In this document: one piece after another, positions 26,201 to 34,900 of the stretch
Layout: each line of letters starts with the position of its first letter
Numbering within the stretch: position 1 is the first letter of the stretch
NCBI GenBank assembly: GCA_016648135.1
Contig: JADDOH010000183.1
Coordinates: 124,001-188,000, forward strand
Reading direction: 5' to 3'
DNA: 64,000 nucleotides
Source: Agrypnia vestita
Taxonomy: Eukaryota > Arthropoda > Insecta > Trichoptera > Phryganeidae
Made by a program: the position numbers and the translations under genes
The notes under the pieces: generated by a model
Seen by the model: the letters and a program-made list of their open reading frames with translations, nothing else
The model's database searches: none
Told to the model about the DNA's origin: nothing

Positions 26201-28550
26201 AATAATCGCATTCTGAGATAATTGAATTCATTGTTTCGATTCTCGGAAAGAAATAAAAAAATAAGTATTGTAAACCATTATATTTTTTTTATTGTGCACC
26301 ACAATTTGTATTGTCATCAGTGGCATCACACATACCAGTATTATCAGTATCAAAAAATGTGATACATGTCTTTCATTAAATCTCTTGATAATAGACATGT
26401 ATGTACATGTAAGACTTCTTTATCATAAAATGCAGTGATGTTATGTTTACAATGGCAGCACTAAAACAATGGCAGCATATATGTTTGGAGAATCATTGAC
26501 CATTTGTTTAATCTAAAGTAACAGTTGTTTTATTGAAACAAATTCGGTTATGTAATAAAAGAATAATAATCATGACACACCACAAAGCGCTGTATCAACG
26601 AATAATATTTAAGTAAGGCTGCATCAATGACACGTTTTGGTACTACTAATGTGAGTATATCATACGTATTCTGAACTAAGCAATATTGCTATTTCTGTAT
26701 CTTGACAGATATTGTATAACATTGCGACGCTGCGCCGTTTTTTTGATGTTTTATGTTTGAAAGGTTTGAAATTAATGAATTCAATCAATTAGAAAGCTCA
26801 TTATTCATAATTGTGAATAACTTAAGGTTTGTTTACGCGATAGAGCTTTCTGATTGATTGAATTCATTAATTTCAAACATGTCAAACTTAAAACATCGAA
26901 ATTGGCGGCAATACAATGTTATACATACCTGTCAAGATTGGAATAAAGATCTGACATTCCAATATTGCTATTTTCAGAATAGCACAGTATATAATATAAT
27001 ATAACAAATTTGCATAACTGTGAGTAAAAATTGCTCAGCTAAATAATAAAGTCATTTCTGAATTACGTAGTAAAATTTACAAGTATTTGATGAAATGTTT
27101 ATATGAATTATCTCTATACGTGGGAGTAGAGACTCCGTGCTGAGTGTGTGCCCTATGTCGGCACTTCTCACTCTGTCCATTATGTGACTTTCGCTATCCC
27201 CCCTTAGGCCCGGTTGTTTCAAGTTGGATTAAAATAAAAGTTCATTTAAAGCATAGATTTTTACGGAAACGGATTGTTTGATTGGTGGAGAACGAAAAAA
27301 TCTATGCTTTAAATAAACTTTTACTTTTTTTTTAATCCGACTTGCCGGCCCTTATAAAACTTCCCGGCACAGCTTGTAACATTCCATGGCAGAATCCAAG
27401 AATATGGGTATTATTACAGATATTGTCTATGATTTACACAGATATCACCTATCAAATGTCAAAATATATGGAATTTTCAAAACTTTAAAAGTGTAATATT
27501 TTATTTATAGGTATATGTACAGTTGCCGCAGAGGAGTGGATAGTCGCCGCGTATTGTTGCGAACTGTCATAGGAACAAATTACAAACGAGGTGCCTTGGA
27601 CATGCGCTAAGAATACCAGAGAAACGAGTACCAAGAAGTATCCTCTTGGCAATCCCGGAAGAGAGGTGAAGGGTGGGTCGCCCCGGATTAAGCCGGGAAA
27701 AGCAACAAAAGACAGTGGAATATGGAAACACCTTGTCGACCCTTTGGGCTCCTGACCTTACTAGGACAAGGGGATGAAGATTAAATATTTCAGATAAAAC
27801 AAATTGTAATTTATAACATGAAAGAGATTACCAAGATTTGTTACTAGTGCTTGCAAAAATATTATATTATATACTGCAACATCATTTTAATATAATGATT
27901 CTCACTAAGTGAAACAGGCACCATCTATATTGGACATCACATAACACCCTAATCTACTGATAAGGTTTCTCACATTGGTATCTTAAATATTTTAAGGATC
28001 TTGTAACCATAATGTAACTTTATAAAGGATAAGCATGTGCTCATTAAATGTGTATTATAATCGGTTTCTTGATCAACACAGGTATTTAAAATATTAAAAT
28101 ATTTTTAAATAGTTATATTACTCGCCAAAATAAAGTCAATTTGGAAATTATCATTCGAATATTAAAAAAATACAGAATTATTAAAAATCTAACGAAAAAT
28201 ATATTTTTTAAATATCTACCCATAGAAAAGACAAAGTCTGCACTGACACATGTTTTTGAAAACAGCCGTGGGGATACTCCGGATCGAAATGGTTTGATAT
28301 CAGTGGTCACATTTCGTTAAAGTTTATAAACATTGCGCAATACAAAAAAATTTGGAAGTACAAAAATATGATATTGTACCTTTGCAAGATCTTGTCTGCA
28401 TATGGGACATTCAGTTTGCAGGCATAATACCCTCATTCGCGTCGAGCATTCGAAACAAACGGGATGGTCACATTCCCCAATAGAGTATATATCAATTGCT
28501 TTGAAACATACAACACAGGCAGAGTCAGAAACTTCAATAGGAGTCGACAT
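8248..28550 (-). CDS. ZNF598: ZNF598/Hel2-type RING and zinc-finger E3 ubiquitin ligase (3' end not in window)
   Basis: Seven coding exons fit with matching splice phases: 28550-28380, 21803-21549, 20736-20651, 14883-14645, 12283-12136, 9866-9529 and 8483-8248 (1,473 nt, 491 codons). I chose the ATG at 28550 because it opens MSTPIEVSDS just before the RING; an in-frame Met lies 15 codons upstream. Exon 1 holds a C4HC3-type RING (CVVC, CDHPVCFEC, CPIC), residues about 12-52. Exons 2-4 carry the clustered C2H2 fingers diagnostic of the family (HHCRQCGDS, GHPLCEFC, HLYCHLCD, HYLCEEEECG). Exon 5 has a Q/H-rich linker. Exons 6-7 contain repeated FPTLG, FPGLG and FPSL motifs, as in the ZNF598 linker. 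Known family role: ubiquitinating small-subunit ribosomal proteins on collided ribosomes, starting ribosome-associated quality control. The last exon ends at a GTAAAA donor, and the C-terminal region is not recognised in 1-8247. Introns are long and full of transposons. Divergent from the KDEL receptor gene. Confidence 0.93.
8572..9445. other. ZNF598 intron between exons 7 and 6, nothing recognised
   Basis: AT-rich intronic DNA without a recognised repeat or RNA gene. Confidence 0.45.
9867..11029. other. ZNF598 intron, first part, nothing recognised
   Basis: AT-rich. A short ORF at 10157-10366 on the plus strand has no recognisable similarity and is probably chance. Confidence 0.4.
11030..11622 (-). 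repeat. interspersed 750-bp repeat, partial reverse copy in a ZNF598 intron
   Basis: It follows the 4015-4770 copy in the same orientation. Shared words include TAATTAACTTGTTTxTAATA, GGCCTGTCGATTAATGCCTA and an end reading GCATTTGCAGTGAATGTGCC. The distal part carrying the GCCGTGGCC block is absent. Confidence 0.6.
12996..13256 (+). pseudogene. BEL/Pao retrotransposon Pol, C-terminal end of integrase region
   Basis: An open frame of 86 codons ends in TAG at 13254-13256. It reads YHFWARWRTEYLHTLQQR, then LVLIKEDNLSPMQW, then GKDGIVRIAEVRIQNGVL and RPISKLCLL. This order (FW-RW-EYL-LQQR, LV-I-EDN-P-W, GR, GKDGIVR, RP-KL--L) is the conserved domain at the end of BEL/Pao polyproteins, after the integrase core. 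The rest of Pol is absent, so this is a 5'-truncated relic in a ZNF598 intron. The sequence after the stop (13257-13500) may include old LTR sequence, not demonstrated. Confidence 0.85.
13507..13803 (-). pseudogene. Tigger transposase fragment, second CENP-B/Tc5-type DNA-binding domain
   Basis: The frame contains LKKWFCTQRSARFSIDGPIV, then KAQAEKF, then GRLDRFKNRHNIVYAKVNGEA. This matches the HTH_Tnp_Tc5 half of the Tigger/TIGD DNA-binding region (LxxWF, SGPI, KAxxF, W/LxRFKxRHxI, GE). No DDE domain follows in frame. A transposon relic in a ZNF598 intron. Confidence 0.75.
14351..14545 (+). pseudogene. non-LTR retrotransposon C-terminal tail fragment
   Basis: The frame reads KKGRPRKTWHD, a stop, INQILEDG, then [29 protein letters not shown] and a terminal TGA. 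A GRP-K-W-D motif followed by a basic stretch with A-DR--WR is the usual end of RTE/R1-like reverse transcriptase polyproteins. One in-frame TAG shows it is dead. A reverse-oriented relative lies at 35870-35990. The GGACCCTGCAATGGGATCCG word just upstream (14304-14325) recurs inverted near 46230-46256. Confidence 0.65.
14886..16680. other. ZNF598 intron between exons 4 and 3, part without recognised features
   Basis: AT-rich intronic sequence with chance ORFs only. No repeat shared with elsewhere in the window was noticed. Confidence 0.4.
16681..17353 (-). pseudogene. mariner transposase relic
   Basis: Read on the minus strand from about 17230 down, the pieces are: a decayed KKSWGKSG block, VWWNLLGVMYYELLQPN, then after frame changes FLLDNARSHVARLVKTYL, one stop, and LPHPPYSPDITPSDYFLF. 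These are the WWD-G--YYELL, DNA-PH and SPD-APSDYHLF motifs of mariner. The last two catalytic aspartates have 34 residues between them, as in D,D34D mariners. Several frameshifts and stops make it nonfunctional. It lies in a ZNF598 intron. Confidence 0.85.
17973..20503. mobile_element. 2.5-kb element with inverted termini (TGTGGCGTCTGG)
   Basis: The left end reads TGTGGCGTCTGGATGCAAAA followed by CCGCCAC. The right end at 20470-20503 is its near-perfect inverted complement. Related internal words (GTAGCAAAACCGCCAC) occur at 18131 and 20281, inside each end. ACAT lies next to both ends and may be a target duplication. The interior is AT-rich with internal duplications (about 18880-19700) and no transposase I can recognise. 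A non-autonomous DNA transposon is the best guess; superfamily unknown. Confidence 0.55.
20872..20945 (-). repeat. tRNA-like sequence, probably a SINE head
   Basis: On the minus strand an acceptor stem forms between GCTGCTG and TAGTAGC. The D arm TAGCTTAGTGGTCAGAGC carries a good A box and the T arm GGTTCGAATCC an exact B box. The anticodon arm does not pair in the standard register (CCGGCCCCGGAAAGG), and no CCA-proximal terminator context is evident. I therefore call it a tRNA-derived SINE head or tRNA pseudogene rather than a working tRNA. It sits about 135 bp upstream (in the gene sense) of ZNF598 exon 3. The downstream body ends in TTGATTGATTAA-type repeats near 20815. Confidence 0.55.
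20946..21452. other. ZNF598 intron, nothing recognised
   Basis: Unremarkable apart from a less AT-rich patch at about 21170-21370 that may be an old repeat. No coding similarity seen. Confidence 0.35.
22639..23171 (+). mobile_element. non-autonomous mariner element with inverted termini, copy 1
   Basis: The ends are AGGTGTACCCATAAGTAATC and, inverted, TGATTACTTGTGGGTACACC. The inner part codes for a mariner N-terminal piece: KICDVYRDVLKVNKCQHWF, then SKFSDGDFDLSDSDRVGT, matching the second helix-turn-helix and following linker of mariner transposases. The catalytic domain is deleted and the terminal region joins directly, so this is a deletion derivative of about 530 bp. A reverse copy split by an insertion lies at 48803-51156. 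Confidence 0.8.
23172..24479. other. ZNF598 intron 1, nothing recognised
   Basis: AT-rich. A short perfect palindrome (AAACAAATATATATTTGTTTG) lies near 23218-23243. No exon recognised. Confidence 0.4.
24480..25870 (+). pseudogene. mariner transposase relic in two pieces
   Basis: The first piece, about 24500-24655, reads FNEFKCGRISVFELTTEDMV, then ADRRVKFREISVIVNIS, the mariner N-terminal linker and second helix-turn-helix. The second piece, 25389-25840, carries KKVLFHCDNSPTHLSAITIA, SPDLVPCDFFLFPN, KKWLGGKQF and a C-terminal SYFLDALKCWKSLD, the end of the catalytic domain, with a frameshift after the KKWLGG motif. About 730 bp of unrelated DNA separates the pieces. The relic belongs to a subfamily different from that at 16681. 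Confidence 0.8.
25967..26199. mobile_element. foldback MITE with CCGTATTCTGAAAATA ends, copy 1
   Basis: The left arm (CCGTATTCTGAAAATA, ATTGCTATTTCGGTATTTGAC) is repeated inverted at the right end (GTCAAAATACCGAAATAG, CTATTTTCAGAATACGG). Total length is about 233 bp. A second member lies at 26663-26985. Confidence 0.65.
26663..26985. mobile_element. foldback MITE, copy 2 of the same family
   Basis: The ends read CGTATTCTGAACTAAGCAAT and, inverted, ATTGCTATTTTCAGAAT. The interior forms a second hairpin: GAAATTAATGAATTCAATCA pairs with TGATTGAATTCATTAATTTC about 75 bp downstream. It shares the GACAGxTATTxTATAACAT word with copy 1. Confidence 0.6.
27207..27351. mobile_element. 145-bp foldback MITE, copy 2
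   Basis: It begins GGCCCGGTTGTTTCAAGTTG, is self-complementary, and TTA flanks both ends (27204-27206 and 27352-27354). Its length is identical to the copies at 2172 and 54159. The loop is in the opposite orientation relative to those copies (ATTGGTGGAGAACG rather than CGTTCTCCACCAAT). Confidence 0.75.
27590..27785 (+). pseudogene. non-LTR retrotransposon C-terminal fragment
   Basis: The frame contains CLGHALRIPEKRVPRSILL, a stop, then RVGRPGLSR. The LGH-LR-P--R-P----L and GRP motifs are typical of the region after the reverse transcriptase in many insect non-LTR elements. In-frame stops show it is inactive. Intergenic to the ZNF598 intron 1 start. Confidence 0.55.
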
Positions 28551-28907
28551 AATGAATGATTTTAATTCGACAAAATGAACAAATCGAAGACACAAAAATT
28601 CGCGAACCAGACAAACTTCCAGACAGCAGCCAATTCCATAGAAATCGAACGATTACCATAACCATAGGCACATTGAAAATTTTGCAATAATAGTGTTTCT
28701 CAAACCGTGTTTCGTGAATCGCAAGCGTACCTAATAACTTGACGAAATAAAAACTGCGTTAATAAAGCGACAAAATTGTTATTTGGATATCCTCCAAGTT
28801 TGGCATAGACAAAATATACATTGACATCTACAATAAGGGGCATAGCCTAGCCACGTCATTTTTTGGTTGTGTGTTTGCCGTGTCAGCGGCGATTATATTT
28901 TACAAAA
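28551..28907. promoter_or_regulatory. divergent promoter shared by ZNF598 and the KDEL receptor gene
   Basis: Only 357 bp separate the two start codons, which point away from each other. The 5' UTRs and both core promoters must lie here unless upstream noncoding exons exist. No clear TATA box is placed consistently for either gene. A UPR-element core lies on the KDEL receptor side (28851-28858). Confidence 0.6.
28851..28858 (-). promoter_or_regulatory. candidate unfolded-protein-response element (TGACGTGG)
   Basis: CCACGTCA on the plus strand is an exact inverse of TGACGTGG, the core bound by ATF6/XBP1-type bZIP factors. It lies 50 bp upstream of the KDEL receptor ATG. No CCAAT with 9-bp spacing is present, so it is not a classical ERSE. 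An 8-bp word can occur by chance; its position upstream of an ER-retrieval gene is what makes it plausible. Confidence 0.4.
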
Positions 28908-31900
28908 ATGAATGTGTTTCGGCTCCTTGGTGATCTTGCTCATCTATTAGCGATTATAATTTTACTTCTTAAGATATGGAAGACACGGTCATGTGCAGGT
29001 TATTTCATTTTCTTACTTTGATGCCGGTGCCAGCGTGAAGAACGGCGAATCGTTTGTGTATTATGTAGATGTAATATTTATTCCCGGGCTTCTCGACCTA
29101 ATTTAATATATGAAAGCGATTAAGCACTGGCGGATATTTGAAAATCTTTATATGTAGTGGACTTTTCTTCAAGATCTGAAAAAATATTGGCATAATTTTG
29201 TGAACAGAAATGACGTGATGTCTACGTATATATTTATACTCACATTATTAGTATTGAAACCGTAATCAGTCAAATAGTCGTCTTAAATTACACATAATAC
29301 TCTGGTGTGGGTTTCATGGTGCATTGCATACTATGAATTCTAAATTTGTTTTTGTTTTTACAGGTATATCAGGAAAGTCGCAAATTCTGTTTGCCATTGT
29401 GTACACAACAAGATACTTAGATCTTCTGACAACCTATATATCAGCCTATAACACCTTCATGAAGGTGATATTCCTCGCTGCATCATATGCAACTCTGTAC
29501 CTGATGTACGTCAAGTTCAAAGCTACTTATGATCACAATCATGACACCTTCCGAATTGAGTTTCTTCTTATACCAGCAGCAATATTAGCTCTGTTGATAA
29601 ATCATGAATTATTCATTTTGGAGGTAAGAAAATCATATTATATTTTGTTATGTGGTATCTTGTAACTTATCTATTATTTGTTTTAAAGTTCTCGAATTAG
29701 CTTATTTCCACTATACTTATTATATTTCATTATATTTCCATATTTGTATATTTAATTACATGTGTATATAAAACAGTTTATAAACATTAATTTTAATCCA
29801 TTCTTCCACTGAATTCATCCAAACAACAACAATATAATATATGTATTATTTTCCTGATGAAGTGAAAATTTGCAAACAAATTTAATGGAAAAATTCAGCG
29901 GGGAAGTTGCCATGCCGCTGTTTAGTTCACATTAAAATTGTTTCAGTGAAATGTCATCGAGCGCCACCGTTCCACAATACATTTCAGATGCTAATTTTTA
30001 AATTTATCGATGCAATCTTGTGTATGCAGCTTTACATTTTATTATGCAATTTGAAAATATTTGTCATTAATACTGGATCATTCGCGTCAACAGGATACAA
30101 TCAAGTCGTTCATTCTATATAATAAATTTTTAAAAATATTTAAAAAATAAAATTGTAAAAAATAAAAATGTAAAATACCAAATTAAAAAGTTTAAGATAA
30201 AATATTAGCCAACACAAGTTATTAATTTAAAAGTTTAAAAATAATAGTTTCACATATAATCTATAATGAAAGGCTATAAACAAGAACATAATAAAAGAAA
30301 GAGCCATAAATAAAGAGCCAAATGATAAATGTTATTTCTTAAAAGAAAGGTATTACTTATATAAATAACAATATATAAATAAAGTGATTTTTATCAAACA
30401 ATTATTTCGCTGTCTGTCTGTAACTTCCTGTAATGTTCATAATTTCGGTCCAATTCACAGCTAAAAAACAAAATTACACGCGAATGCCGAGCGGCACCCT
30501 AGCGACATTGCTACCATTGCCTCTTCGTGACTATCAAAAATATACTATATATATATATATATATATATAGTATATATATATATATATATATAGTATATAT
30601 ATATATAATTATATATATATATATGCATATACATATACATACTAGGGCTTAGCAAAGACGCAAACCATTTAATGTTTTTTGAATTTTCATGAATGTATGT
30701 TTAATAAATAAGTAAGGTGATTTTTACAAAAACAAAACAAACCTTTATAGTCTATGAGGTCTGTACCACAAAACTAGAAATATCAAAACAGTATAACATT
30801 TACAAATCGTACAAAAAGAAACACGCTAAAATAAAATGTTTAGAATATGTAGTACTTAAATGATTTTATATTATGTATTTTCTAAGGTAATGGTAGATAA
30901 CAAGCACCTGTTAAAAATTTAGAGTAGATAATACACAAAATACTTATGTCTTTTTGACTTACATTTTCATAAAGATTATCTTTAAAGTTGTGAAATGATA
31001 AAATAGAAAAAATCGCATGTTAACTCCATTACATATTTACAAAATGCTGACATCTAAATGTGATTGCTAACAGCCATAAGTTATTGATTATTACAGTACG
31101 TATTCAAATAATAGGAAGTCCAAAAGATGGAACAGAGAACTGGAAAAAACATTTGAAATATTGTGATATCTAAAATAGGGATTAAGAGTACAAAGTGTAG
31201 TGGGTTTTTCAAATGGAAAATGTATTTAAAAGAAAAGAAGCTTAAAGTGCTCACATGCGTTGTGACTTTTACTAGCTGAACTCGGCAATGCTTTGCTATT
31301 GCTAGATTTGAGGATATATATAGTAAAATAAAATATTTAGGCCCCTAACTTTCTATTGGTTGAGATTGAGGATTTCAATAGCTTTAAACCTTCTTCGGAC
31401 AGCGTGGATCATTTTGCAAAAAACATGCGTAAATCGGTCCAGTAGTTTTTTAGTCTACAGGGGATACACATACAAACATTGCCTTTTATATACAGGATGT
31501 TTCATAGCTAGTAGCAAAAACTTAGGGAAGTCTTCTTCATATAATTTTGAATAGAAAACCTTCTTTACAGGGTGAAATGTCGACAGTTACGGAGATGAGT
31601 GACATCACAGTTTGCACTTTTTCTCAATTTTACTGACTTATTTTCTGTAAAATGTTGGAGTATCACTACAGTAACTAAAATGAATTGTTAAAAAATTCAT
31701 TCGCTTTAATACAAGTCAAATGGATCAATGTCAGCCCCAGGATACATTATTTTTAAGCGCATATATACATTCTTGTTGCTCAACCATTTAATTGTATTTT
31801 TTTATTCCAAAAATATAAAGAACGGTATAAACCAATCACGCACTAATGATTCATAATATTTTCAAACCATTTTGCAACAGTGTATTGATAAGACCTTTTT

Positions 31901-34900
31901 AAATGATATTAATAAGGTCACAAGCCTGAATAACAACAAACATCTCTTTTTATATGAAATATCTTTACACTACCACTACTTTGTAGATTCCTAATTTCAA
32001 AAAACAAAAACTAGTTTAGATGTGCTTGTATGGTGTTGGAATAATTACATCATCCTTCCTATTACTATCTACCTGGATTCAGTGCGTAATGACTAGCCAT
32101 TGTTTTATAGCAACTTGGGTTCTATTGATTAATTTGAAAAATTATGATTTTAGTTACTACACATTAATTGCAGCAGGGATAAATTTATTTATTTATCACA
32201 ACACTAGTGGGCTTTTATAGTATAAAATGAAGTACAAGAATTTTTATATACCTAATATAAAACAGCTTTTATAATAATAAACCAAAAATTAATAAAAATA
32301 AAACGTGTGAAATGAACAATCATTAAAAAACCTTAAAAGAAATAAATATATTTAAAAAATGATCAGTATAAAAGTAAACAGTAGTAATTAAAACCTTTAA
32401 CAAAATATTAATAAAATAAAGAATAGTAATTAAAAAGCATATTATTCAGAACGGAACTAATTCAAGGAAAACAAAAAATAATTAAAAATTTAGTCCATTA
32501 AAATGTCCTCAATTCTACTGGCATATTCTAGGTATAAGTAATTCTTTAGTTTGGGTATGCTCCTACAACGAAAGATGTATACGGATTTTATAAACTTATT
32601 TCTAATGCGACAAATGCGTGTTATCGGTGAATTTAAGGCAAGGCACGGGAAAGCATAGTTATTCCTGTGGGTCCCTACAACAAACACTTTGTGATGTTTC
32701 GTTATGTTATACGAGACCATCTGAATCAGTTCAGGACAGTCCAACATACTTTTAATAATTTTAAATAGAAACACCGTGTCGCTGATCTCTTTGTATGATA
32801 ATTTCTTTAAATGAAGTACATTCATTAAATTATCATAATTTGTGCTTTCTATTGGAATACGCATTTCAGATTACTGCTAGTGATGGTCAAAATGTTATTT
32901 TTACTGGTTATGCCTGGTACTGTTATTTGAGATTTGTGTTTGAATATATCGATCGATGATTGATAACTGAGGTATAACTACTTTCTAATACCGATGGTTT
33001 CCTGTGGAATTGCTAAAAATCAAATACCAATCATCGATACAAATCTTAAATAATGTAAAAATTAACATTGTCACCAGTTAAAATTCCATCACTACTCTTG
33101 TCTAAATTTTGGGCCGCAAATGTTTTAGCAACAATGTCCTAATATCAGTAGTTATGAAATATTGAGAAAAAAAAACGAAATGTGATGTTTACTTATCTCC
33201 ATAACTATTGATATTAGGACATTGTTGCTTGAACATTTTTGACTCATAATTTAGGTAAAAATCTACCTGTAAAATATTGTGGACTAGCTCTGGTATACCC
33301 TGTAATGTATCCATTATCATCCAGAATGGGTTGTTATTATAAATGAAATTAATGTGGTTTTATTATTTATTAAATAGACTTCTTTTTTGCTTTTGTAACT
33401 ATGCGCAACTACCTTCCGATCAAAAAAAGTTACCTAAATAAATATGGCAATTATAACTTTAAATGACTCATTAATGGTTTGTGTGGACAGGTGCTGTGGA
33501 CATTCTCAATTTATCTGGAATCTGTGGCCATCTTACCGCAGCTGTTTCTCGTGTCCAAGACTGGGGAAGCAGAAAGTATTACCTCGCATTATCTGTTCGC
33601 TCTCGGATCATACAGAGGACTTTACCTCCTCAACTGGGTAAGTTATAATCACAAATTTCACCTTTTATTTAAAAGTGGACTTTTATGACTGAATGGCCTC
33701 AGCCTCTTATGACCGAAAGTAAACAATTATTCGAAACCCATTAAAATTATTGCAGAATCTGTTAGTTTGTTTACTCACAATATAGGTTCTATAAAATAGT
33801 GTTTTTTAAAATATTTTATTTTTGTATGATTTTTTCGTCATTTTTTGCATAGTTGACGACTTCTTACTTAATGAATTAAAAGAATAGATATTATTATTTT
33901 AAAATTATTACAAAAAAAAATCAATAACTTATTCAAAATTTCATATTTCTGCTATTTAATCAAGGCACTGTGTATTGTGTTTTAAATACTTTGCGTATTG
34001 ATTAAATGTATAAGTCAGGAATATCAAAAGATATTGAGTTTTTTTGTTTTTATTTTAAAATAATAATTACTTATCTATTCTTTTAATTATTGAAGTAAAA
34101 AAGTTGTCAACCATATGTAAAAAGGGTTGAAAAAAACCACACAAAAAGAAATTATTTTTAAAAAAAAAAAACAGGTATTTTTTAAAACATAAATTGTAAG
34201 TAAACAAACTGACAGATTTTAAAATAATTTTAATGAATTTAGGATAATCGTTTACTTTGTAATATTATTGACAAAAAAAGACATCTCACGAGGCCATTGA
34301 GTCATAAAAGACCCACAAAGTGGAGCAATTTTCTTCATTTATAAAACATCATATGTTTAGGTATTTATTAAATGATTAAATAATTTAGTTTGTCATTTTG
34401 ATAAGATATCCGTGTTTAAAATATATGAAATCTAATTAATACATTTTAATATGATATCTTTCCATACAAAAAATATGATAAAAAGTGCAAGAGAAGATAT
34501 GAGAAAAATTGTGAAATTTGCTCACTTTGCAAGATGATCGCCTTAAATATTTGGTTTCTGTGGGCAAAGTCCATCACCAGAATTATACAATTTATTCTTT
34601 ATCCATTGCAAAATATAAATATTAAAATTTCTTTTGACTTTTCAATATTGTAATTGCAGGTTTACCGCTACATGATCGAGAACCACTATGATCTCATAGC
34701 AATCGTTGCCGGAGCCGTGCAGACAGTTCTGTACTGTGATTTCTTCTATCTGTATATCACTAAAGGTCAGTTTTGCTTGTGAATAAGAATGTTGTATGCA
34801 TTATTTTTCAATTTATATCTTTCTATTTAATGACCCTCATTTAATGTAATGAATGATAGCATAATGCATACCTACATATTATTATCATTATTATAATATG

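Noticed and set aside
30541..30640. CRISPR-like or satellite array
   Set aside because: Simple TA microsatellite. There are no unique spacers, and the genome is eukaryotic.
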